In this document: one piece after another, positions 38,047-44,877 of the stretch
How positions within the stretch are numbered: position 1 is the first letter of the stretch
How the letters are laid out: the number at the start of each line of letters is the position of its first letter
Origin: Neorhizobium sp. NCHU2750
Lineage (GTDB): Bacteria > Pseudomonadota > Alphaproteobacteria > Rhizobiales > Rhizobiaceae
Reading direction: 5' to 3'
NCBI RefSeq assembly: GCF_003597675.1
Contig: NZ_CP030827.1
Coordinates: 3,721,001 to 3,785,000, forward strand
Length of the DNA: 64,000 nucleotides
Translations under genes and position numbers: made by a program
The notes under the pieces: model-generated
What the model saw: only the letters and a program-made list of their open reading frames with translations
What the model was told of the DNA's origin: nothing
Database searches by the model: none

Positions 38047-38841
38047 TCATTTCTGCCCGACGAGGATACGGTCCAGTCCGAATGCCCGGTCGAGCACGAG
38101 CATGGCGACACCTGTCAGGGCGATCATCAGCGCGGACACGGCAGCCATCATCGGATCGATGGATTCCGTCGCGTACATGTACATCCTGACCGGCAGCGTA
38201 ACGGTCTGGGGTGAGGTGACGAAGATCGACATGGTCAATTCGTCGAAACTGTTGATGAAGGCGAGCAGCCACCCGCCGGTAATGCCGGGCAGGATCATCG
38301 GCACGGTGATCCGCCGGAACACGGTAAGCGGCCCCGCGCCGAGCGTCAGCGCCGCCTGCTCGGCATTGCGGTCGATGCCGGTCAGCGCTGCCATGACGAG
38401 GCGCAGCACATAAGGCGTGATCACCACGACATGGCTCGCCACCAGCCAGCCGAAACTGCCCGTGGCGCCGATCAGCGAGAACAGGCGCAGCAGCGCGACG
38501 CCGAGCACCAGATGCGGGATGATCAGCGGCGACAGGAAGAGCCCGTTGAGGAAGCCACGCCCCGGAAAGGTGTAGCGAGAGATCGCAATGCCGGCCGGCA
38601 GCGAGATCAGCACGGAAATCGTCGCCGACAGGGTCGCGAGCCACAGGCTGTTGTAGAAGGACGTCATGAAGTCCGGATGGACGAACACGGCCTTGAACCA
38701 GCGCAGTGAGAATTCCGTCGTCGGGATGGTGAGCGTGCTGTCGGGCGTGAACGCCACGAGACAGATGATGACGAGCGGCGCCAGCACGAAGCAGACGACG
38801 AGGCCGTGAAAGATGAGGGCGATGGGTCCGTTGCGTTCCAT
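38047..38841 (-). CDS. ABC transporter permease (PotC type)
   Basis: A 264-residue inner membrane protein with six hydrophobic segments and the EAA loop EQAALTLGAGPLTVFRRITVPMILPG between the fourth and fifth. It is the second permease of the polyamine/opine-type importer. It begins 11 bases after the first permease gene and ends 6 bases before the ferredoxin-like gene. Confidence 0.88.
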   Translation of the reverse strand: MERNGPIALIFHGLVVCFVLAPLVIICLVAFTPDSTLTIPTTEFSLRWFKAVFVHPDFMTSFYNSLWLATLSATISVLISLPAGIAISRYTFPGRGFLNGLFLSPLIIPHLVLGVALLRLFSLIGATGSFGWLVASHVVVITPYVLRLVMAALTGIDRNAEQAALTLGAGPLTVFRRITVPMILPGITGGWLLAFINSFDELTMSIFVTSPQTVTLPVRMYMYATESIDPMMAAVSALMIALTGVAMLVLDRAFGLDRILVGQK

Positions 38842-38852
38842 GTGCTTGCCCC

Positions 38853-39707
38853 TCAGCCCAGAACCTTGCGGGCGCGCGCCTCGATCATCCGGTTATAAGC
38901 CAGCATGATCAGAAGGTTGGCGACGAGCACGATGAAGGCGATGGCGGCACCGAGCGGCCAGTTCAGCTCGTGCATGTATTCGTCATAGACGACGGTTGCC
39001 GCCATCTTCAGCCGGCGTCCGCCGAGCAGGCCGGGAATGGCAAACGAGCTTGCCGAAAGGCCGAACACGATCAGGCTGCCGGAAAGGATGCCGAGCGAGA
39101 TCTGCGGCAGGATGATCCGCCGCATCGCCGTGAAGCGCGACGCGCCAAGCGACCATGCCGCCGGCTCAAGACCGGGATCAAGCTTCTGGATCGCCGTCCA
39201 GACGGGGATGATCATGAAGGGCAGCATGACATGGACGAGCGCGATCACGATCGCCGCCTCGCTGTAGAGGATGCGCAGCGGCCCGAAGCCCAGCATGATG
39301 CTTGCCTTGGAAATCAGCCCCGTCGAGCCGAGCAGCATGCTCCATCCGAAAGACCGCACGACGACCGAAACCAGCAGCGGCCCGATGATGACGAGCAGGA
39401 AGATCGACCGCCAGGGGTTCCACATCCTCGACAGGATATAGGCCTCCGGCACGCCGATCGCGACACAGATGATCGTGGTGATGAGCGAGATCTGCAGCGT
39501 CCGCCAGAAGATCGACAGGAAATATGGGTCCGACATCACCGTCGTGTAGTTCGACAGCGTGTAGGTGGGCAGCACGCCAGTATTGTAGTCATAGGCGTGT
39601 ACGGAAAGGATCGCCGTCAGCACCAGCGGCAGGATGACCATGCCGACGAAGAAGATCAGGCCGGGTGTCGACAGGAACCACGGCAGGCCGGAACTGCGCG
39701 CTGTCAT
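38853..39707 (-). CDS. ABC transporter permease (PotB type)
   Basis: From ATG 39707 the protein has 284 residues, six membrane segments and the EAA motif EPAAWSLGASRFTAMRRIILPQISLG. The ATG overlaps the ATPase stop by 4 bases, so the 20-residue upstream extension is not used. It pairs with the 38047-38841 permease to form the membrane channel. Confidence 0.88.
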   Translation of the reverse strand: MTARSSGLPWFLSTPGLIFFVGMVILPLVLTAILSVHAYDYNTGVLPTYTLSNYTTVMSDPYFLSIFWRTLQISLITTIICVAIGVPEAYILSRMWNPWRSIFLLVIIGPLLVSVVVRSFGWSMLLGSTGLISKASIMLGFGPLRILYSEAAIVIALVHVMLPFMIIPVWTAIQKLDPGLEPAAWSLGASRFTAMRRIILPQISLGILSGSLIVFGLSASSFAIPGLLGGRRLKMAATVVYDEYMHELNWPLGAAIAFIVLVANLLIMLAYNRMIEARARKVLG

Positions 39708-40774
39708 GCGCCGGCCTCCGCAGGCGCCTTGGTGAGAGGCGAGACGCGCGCGCTTTGCGGCAGCCATGACAGGCCGACCGCTTCGCCTTCGGATGCCGGA
39801 AGGGCGCCACCATCGCTGTTGGGCCAGGACACGACGATCTGGCCGACCGCGGTATCGACGTTGAACAGCCAGTGGCTGCCGAAGAAGAACCGCGCCTTCA
39901 CCACGCCATGCAGATGCCCGCCGCCCGGCGGCAGGATGGTGATCCGCTCGGGACGTAGCGACAGGACAGCCGGCTCGCCCTCGGCGGCGGAACAGTCTCT
40001 CGCCGGCAGGATGACGCCGGATGCCTCGATGCCGAACTTGCGCGCCCGCCCGGAAATGCTGTTCATCTTGCCGATGAAGGAGGAGATGAATTCCGTCGCC
40101 GGCCGGTCGTAGACGGCGTAGGGCGCATCGGCCTGCGTCATCTTTCCATGTTCCATGACGACCACCCGGTCGCTGATCGACAGCGCCTCGCCCTGGTCAT
40201 GCGTCACCATGATCGTCGTGGTGCCGACCGTCTGCTGGATGCGCCGGAGTTCGAACTGCATCTCCTCGCGCAGCTTGGCGTCGAGATTGGAAAGCGGCTC
40301 GTCGAGAAGCAGCACCGGCGGCTCGATCACCAGGGCGCGGGCGATCGCCACGCGCTGGCGCTGGCCACCCGAAAGCTGGCGCGGATAGCGGTCGGAAAAC
40401 CGGTCGAGCCTGACCAGCGAAAGCACCTCCGCCACGCGCTTGTCGCGTTCGGCCTTGGCTACCTTGCGCATCTCCAGCCCGAAGCTGACATTCTGCGCCA
40501 CCGTCATATGCGGGAACAGTGCATAGGTCTGGAACACGATGCCAAGCCCGCGGCGGTTCGGCTTTTCACCCGTGATATTGCGGCCATCGAGGGTGATCGT
40601 GCCGGCCGTCGGTTCGACAAGCCCGGCAATCATCTGCAGCGTCGTCGTCTTGCCGCAACCGGACGGGCCGAGCAGCGAGACGAACTCGCCCTTGCTGACT
40701 TCGAGATTGACCGCATCGACGGCAGTGAAATTGCCATAAATCTTCGACAGCGAATTGAGCGTCAGAAAGCTCAT
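39704..40774 (-). CDS. ABC transporter ATP-binding protein (PotA type)
   Basis: The 356-residue ATPase has Walker A GPSGCGKTTT, Q-loop VFQTYALFPHMTV, signature LSGGQRQRVAIARAL, Walker B VLLLDEPLSNLD and the H-loop VTHDQGEAL, then a TOBE domain with LRPERI. It is the first gene of the operon. ATG 40774 with GGAG 6 bases upstream is preferred to the GTG two codons earlier. It is divergent from the iclR-type gene across 168 AT-rich bases. Confidence 0.92.
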   Translation of the reverse strand: MSFLTLNSLSKIYGNFTAVDAVNLEVSKGEFVSLLGPSGCGKTTTLQMIAGLVEPTAGTITLDGRNITGEKPNRRGLGIVFQTYALFPHMTVAQNVSFGLEMRKVAKAERDKRVAEVLSLVRLDRFSDRYPRQLSGGQRQRVAIARALVIEPPVLLLDEPLSNLDAKLREEMQFELRRIQQTVGTTTIMVTHDQGEALSISDRVVVMEHGKMTQADAPYAVYDRPATEFISSFIGKMNSISGRARKFGIEASGVILPARDCSAAEGEPAVLSLRPERITILPPGGGHLHGVVKARFFFGSHWLFNVDTAVGQIVVSWPNSDGGALPASEGEAVGLSWLPQSARVSPLTKAPAEAGA

Positions 40775-40863
40775 GTCCACTCCAGTAGCGCCGTTTTGCG
40801 CTTTTCTAATTTCGTTCCCGAAATTGAAGAGACAGCAAGAAACTGGAAATGGTCAACAAAAAA

Positions 40864-40896
40864 TTCCAAATGGAAAAATTATCGTTGAAATATTTC
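40864..40896. promoter_or_regulatory. Candidate IclR-type operators in the divergent region
   Basis: Two palindromes lie between the ATPase gene and the IclR gene: TTCCAAATGGAA (40864-40875, arms TTCCA/TGGAA) and GAAATATTTC (40887-40896). A half-site TGGAAAT precedes them at 40844-40850. The IclR family consensus TGGAAATnATTTCCA shares these half-sites, so the local regulator probably binds here and controls both directions. Confidence 0.55.
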
Positions 40897-40942
40897 GCTA
40901 TATGTAATTCATGACCGATATCGGCGATTTGGATTACGATAA

Positions 40943-41776
40943 ATGGATGACGAAACACCACAGATCTCCAGCGCGAGGCGCGCCCTGATTGTGCTGAAGG
41001 CCCTGGCCGGTGCCGATGGCGAGGGCATGCGGCTGATCGATGTGGCGAAAACGGTCGGTTGCAACCAGCCGACGGCGCATCGCGCCATGCAGGATCTGGT
41101 TGCCGAAGGCTTCGTCGAACAGGTGGCAGGCGGCAAGCGCTATCGCCTGGCACTCGAATTCTTCGTACTCGCCGCCCGCGCCGGACGCACCGATGGCCTG
41201 CGCGAACTGGCGCGGCCGGCGCTTCTGCGCCTTTCGTCCACCTTGACCGACACCATCTTCCTTCTGGTGCGCAACGGCTATGATGCGGTCTGCCTCGATC
41301 GTGTCGAGGGTCCCTTCCCGATCCGCTCCTTCACCGGCGATATCGGTGGCAAGGTACCGCTCGGCATCGGCCAGGGCAGTACCGCCATCCTGGCAAACTT
41401 GCCGGAGGCCGAACGCGAGGCGGTGATCAAGTTCAACATGCCAAGGCTTCTCGACCGCAGCCATGTCGACGAGGCGAGCTTCCGGCTTCTGCTCGCCAAT
41501 GCGCGCGAACAGGGCTTCGTCAGCTTCAATGCCGGCCTCATTCCCGGCATGGCGGGCGTGGCCGTCCCGGTTTGCGATGCGAGCGGCACCGCCGTGGCGG
41601 CACTCAGCGTCGGCACGCTTGCCGAGCGGGCACAGGGGGAAAGACTACAGGCCATGGTCGACATTCTGGCAGCCGAGGCCCGCGAACTGGGACGCAGGAT
41701 CAACCCCTTCGATCCCGCTTTGCGCTCGCCGTCGCGCAGCCTCAGCTACGTACAGGCGCAGACCCGCCCGCTCTGA
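40943..41776 (+). CDS. IclR family transcriptional regulator
   Basis: A 277-residue protein with a winged helix at residues 10-65 (RALIVLKALAGADGEGMRLI, CNQPTAHRAMQDLVAEGF) and a C-terminal IclR effector domain (VCLDRVEGPFPIRSF, LGIGQGSTAILANLPE, GMAGVAVPV). It is divergent from the transporter-dehydrogenase operon and is its likely regulator, responding to the imported substrate or a product. It ends 5 bases before the convergent mrpG gene, with no terminator between them. Confidence 0.9.
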   Translation: MDDETPQISSARRALIVLKALAGADGEGMRLIDVAKTVGCNQPTAHRAMQDLVAEGFVEQVAGGKRYRLALEFFVLAARAGRTDGLRELARPALLRLSSTLTDTIFLLVRNGYDAVCLDRVEGPFPIRSFTGDIGGKVPLGIGQGSTAILANLPEAEREAVIKFNMPRLLDRSHVDEASFRLLLANAREQGFVSFNAGLIPGMAGVAVPVCDASGTAVAALSVGTLAERAQGERLQAMVDILAAEARELGRRINPFDPALRSPSRSLSYVQAQTRPL

Positions 41777-41781
41777 CGGAC

Positions 41782-42168
41782 CTATTCCTTGCCCTCGTCC
41801 TGCGGCCGCTCTTCCGGGCCAATCCACTTGCGCGGCACACTTTCGCTGCGCGCCGCGCGGTCGCGGTGCAGGGCCGCACGCGACAGCAGCATGAAGGTGA
41901 CCGGCGTGGTGACGGTGACGAAGATGCCGATCAGGATTTCATGGATCACCAGTCGCGACGAAGCGACGGTGAAATAGATCATCGAGGCCAGCATGATGCC
42001 GCCGATCCCCCAGCTCGTGCCGAGCGTCGGCGCATGCAGCCGTTCATAGAAGGTCGGCAGGCGCAGAAAGCCGATCGCCCCGATCAGCGCCAGCCCGGCC
42101 CCGAGAAGCAGGAAAAAGGCGACGGCAAGCGCCACCGGCAAGGGAAGATCTGCGGCGGGATACATCAT
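41782..42168 (-). CDS. mrpG: Na+(K+)/H+ antiporter subunit G
   Basis: A 128-residue membrane protein with three hydrophobic segments and the MnhG motif GAIGFLRLPTFYERLHAPTLG near residue 30. It is the last gene of the mrpAB-G operon and overlaps mrpF by 4 bases. The charged C-terminal tail (about 25 residues, ending EERPQDEGKE) is cytoplasmic. Confidence 0.92.
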   Translation of the reverse strand: MMYPAADLPLPVALAVAFFLLLGAGLALIGAIGFLRLPTFYERLHAPTLGTSWGIGGIMLASMIYFTVASSRLVIHEILIGIFVTVTTPVTFMLLSRAALHRDRAARSESVPRKWIGPEERPQDEGKE

Positions 42169-42446
42169 TCGATCACCTCCCCGCGCATCAGGAATTTGGC
42201 GAGCGCCACGGTGGAAACAAAACCGAGCAGGCCGATCACCAGCGCCGCCTCGAAATAGGTCTCCCGCCCCGTGCCGATACCGAAGGTGACGAACAGCAGC
42301 ATCGCATTGATGTAAAGCGTATCGAGCCCGATGATCCGGTCCTGCGCCCGCGGCCCGCGAAACATCCGGATCGCGGCGATCGCCATGGCGACGACCAGCA
42401 TGAACTGGGCGATCGCCACCGCGCTATAGATGATGACGGCACTCAT
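42165..42446 (-). CDS. mrpF: Na+(K+)/H+ antiporter subunit F
   Basis: A 93-residue protein with three membrane segments and the MnhF core RGPRAQDRIIGLDTLYIN. The frame extends 18 codons upstream, but ATG 42446 overlaps the mrpE stop (ATGA) and gives the normal family length. Confidence 0.92.
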   Translation of the reverse strand: MSAVIIYSAVAIAQFMLVVAMAIAAIRMFRGPRAQDRIIGLDTLYINAMLLFVTFGIGTGRETYFEAALVIGLLGFVSTVALAKFLMRGEVIE

Positions 42447-42919
42447 GCGAATATCTCCATCAACAGCTTCTCGTAGCGGTTCTTGATCGTCTCGATCCAT
42501 TGGTCTTCCTCGGCAAGGTCCAGGACATGCATGAGGATGGACTTGTCGGTACTGTCATATTCCAGCCAGGCAGAACCCGGCGTGCTGGTCAGGACGACGG
42601 CGAGGATGGCAAGCGATGTACGGTCCTCGATTTCGAGCGGGATCGTCAGGAAGCCCGGCTTGCGGCCGCTCGCGCGCCCCCGGAGGATCAGCCAGGCAAC
42701 CTGGATATTCGACCGGGCAATGTCATACATGACGATGACGAACAGCTTGGGCAGCAGATACCACTTCTTCAGACGCACCTTGTCCGGCCTCAGCGACGCC
42801 ATCGCCCAGGATGCGAAGATCGCCACCAGGATACCGAGAATCAGGTGCCCGAGCGTGAAACCGTTGAGCAGCATCCATATGATGATCAGCGAGACGGCGA
42901 GGACCGGATAGGGAAACAT
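42443..42919 (-). CDS. mrpE: Na+(K+)/H+ antiporter subunit E
   Basis: The 158-residue product has two N-terminal hydrophobic segments and the MnhE pattern LTSTPGSAWLEYDSTDKSILMHVLDL. It overlaps mrpD by one base and mrpF by four. MrpE is part of the small-subunit end of the Mrp complex. Confidence 0.92.
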   Translation of the reverse strand: MFPYPVLAVSLIIIWMLLNGFTLGHLILGILVAIFASWAMASLRPDKVRLKKWYLLPKLFVIVMYDIARSNIQVAWLILRGRASGRKPGFLTIPLEIEDRTSLAILAVVLTSTPGSAWLEYDSTDKSILMHVLDLAEEDQWIETIKNRYEKLLMEIFA

Positions 42920-44541
42920 CAGTTCTCCTCTCCGTCCGTTTCGTCAACGCCCGGGATGACCGTGGCATTGCGCACCGCGTCGATATAGACGCCCGGTGTG
43001 CTGAGCGTGCGGATCGTCGTGTCCATATATTGCAGGGCGGAATTCGCCTGGATGGTCAGCACCAGCGTCAGCGCCAGAAGGAACATGACGGGAACGATCT
43101 CGATCACGAGAACGCGCGGCACCACGCCTTCGAGCGAAGTCCAGAAGGTGCGGATGCCCACGCGCGTCATCGAGATCAGCGCCGCCACACCCGACAGGAT
43201 GACGAGCGTGATCAGCGCCCAGACGGCCGCAGTGGGCGGCACGCCGATCGAGCCGGTGCCCATCATTGCCGACAGCATGGCAAACTTGGCGATGAAGCCG
43301 GACAGCGGCGGCAGGCCCGAGAGAAGAATGCCACACATGGCAAAGCAGGTGCCGAGGATCGCCATTGTACCGGGCATGGTGACGCCATCGCCCTCTTCGG
43401 GCTCGTCCTCGTCGCCATCGCCATAGGCTTCCATCGTCACCGCAAGAACGTTGGCACCGGCATCCTGGCCGCGCTCCACAAGCTCGATCAGCATGAAGAA
43501 GGCACTGATAGTCAGTGTCGAGCTGACGAGATAGAGAAGCGCGCCGGACGACACCGCGCCGTCATTGATGCCGAGCACCATCAACAGAGTGCCGGACGAG
43601 ATAAGCACCGAAAAGCCGGCTAATCGTCCAAGCGCCTGCGACGCCAGCACCCCGATCGTGCCGAAGATCAGCGTTGCGATGCCGCCATAGAGCAGCACCG
43701 TCGAGCCGAAACCCGCCGAAGGACCGGTCTCGAAAAGCAGCATGGTCAGTCGCAGGATGACATAGATTCCGAGCTTGCTGAGAATAGCAAAGATGCCCGC
43801 GACCGGCGCGGAGGCCGCGCTATAGGCGGTGGGCAGCCAGAAGCAGAGCGGCCACATGCCGGCCTTGATCAGGAACGCGATGCCGAGCACGCCGGCACCG
43901 GCCTCCATCAGCATCCGCCGGTCCGGCTCGATCTCGGGAATGCGGGCGGCAAGATCCGCCATGTTGAGCGTTCCGGTGGTGCCGTAGATCAGGCTGACCC
44001 CGATCAGGAACAAGAGGGCGGCGGCCAGATTGACCGCGATATAATGCATTCCCGCCTTGACCCTGAGCGGGCCGGACCCATGCAGCAGCAGACCATAGGA
44101 TGCAGCCAGCATCACCTCGAAGAAGACGAACAGGTTGAACAGGTCGCCCGTCAGGAACGCACCGTTGACCCCCATCAGGAGCAGCTGGAACATCGAATGG
44201 AAATGCGCCCCCATTCCATGCCAGCGCGCCATCGAATAGACGAGTGCTGCTACCGCCACCAATGCGGTGAGGAGCAGCATCAGCGCCGACAATCCGTCAA
44301 GCACCAGAACGATGCCGAAGGGGGCCGCCCAATTGCCGAGTAGATAGACGCCCTCGAAACCGTTCGGCCCACTTTCGATGCGAAACAGCACGAAGGATAC
44401 GAACAAAAGCAGCAGTGCCGAGGCGAGGCTGACCATCGCCTTGGTCACCCGCCGTCGCTCGTCGATGAACAGCAGGACTGCCGCCGCCGCGAGCGGGATC
44501 AGGATCGGCGCGATGATGAGGTGGTGTGACCAGCCGTTCAT
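42919..44541 (-). CDS. mrpD: Na+(K+)/H+ antiporter subunit D
   Basis: From ATG 44541 the protein has 540 residues and about 14 membrane segments. It is homologous to complex I subunit N/M: FNLFVFFEVMLAASYGLLL with the key glutamate, KAGMWPLCFWLPTAYSAASAPVAG, and SGLPPLSGFIAKFAML. A strongly acidic loop (GDGDEDEPEEGDG) sits near residue 410. The long upstream frame inside mrpC is rejected because the ATG overlaps the mrpC stop. Confidence 0.93.
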   Translation of the reverse strand: MNGWSHHLIIAPILIPLAAAAVLLFIDERRRVTKAMVSLASALLLLFVSFVLFRIESGPNGFEGVYLLGNWAAPFGIVLVLDGLSALMLLLTALVAVAALVYSMARWHGMGAHFHSMFQLLLMGVNGAFLTGDLFNLFVFFEVMLAASYGLLLHGSGPLRVKAGMHYIAVNLAAALLFLIGVSLIYGTTGTLNMADLAARIPEIEPDRRMLMEAGAGVLGIAFLIKAGMWPLCFWLPTAYSAASAPVAGIFAILSKLGIYVILRLTMLLFETGPSAGFGSTVLLYGGIATLIFGTIGVLASQALGRLAGFSVLISSGTLLMVLGINDGAVSSGALLYLVSSTLTISAFFMLIELVERGQDAGANVLAVTMEAYGDGDEDEPEEGDGVTMPGTMAILGTCFAMCGILLSGLPPLSGFIAKFAMLSAMMGTGSIGVPPTAAVWALITLVILSGVAALISMTRVGIRTFWTSLEGVVPRVLVIEIVPVMFLLALTLVLTIQANSALQYMDTTIRTLSTPGVYIDAVRNATVIPGVDETDGEEN

Positions 44542-44876
44542 CGCTTGTCCCCCCGGCCGTCGACATGGTCTGTCCCGGTGAGCCCGCGCGAGGCGAGCAG
44601 CACGACGAGGAACAGTGCCGTCGTTGCAAACCCGATGACGATCGCCGTCAGCACCAGCGCCTGCGGCACCGGATCGGCCAGCACCCCGCCCGTTCCATGC
44701 TCCGACAGGATCGGCGGCACATTGGTCTTCACCCCGCCGACGCTGAAGATGAACAGGTTGACGGCATAGGAGAGCAGCGACAGGCCGACAATCACCTGAT
44801 AGGTGCGCGGCCGCAGGATCAACCACACGCCGCAGCTCGTCATCACCCCGATGGCGATCGAAAGAACGATTTCCAT
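44538..44876 (-). CDS. mrpC: Na+(K+)/H+ antiporter subunit C
   Basis: A 112-residue, three-segment membrane protein like complex I NuoK: YQVIVGLSLLSYAVNLFIFSVG and DPVPQALVLTAIVIGFATTALFLV. It starts 1 base after the mrpAB stop and overlaps mrpD by 4 bases. Confidence 0.93.
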   Translation of the reverse strand: MEIVLSIAIGVMTSCGVWLILRPRTYQVIVGLSLLSYAVNLFIFSVGGVKTNVPPILSEHGTGGVLADPVPQALVLTAIVIGFATTALFLVVLLASRGLTGTDHVDGRGDKR

Positions 44877-44877
44877 A

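Noticed and set aside
44542..44826. N-terminal extension of mrpD
   Set aside because: It runs inside mrpC in another frame; the ATG overlapping the mrpC stop gives the normal MrpD length.
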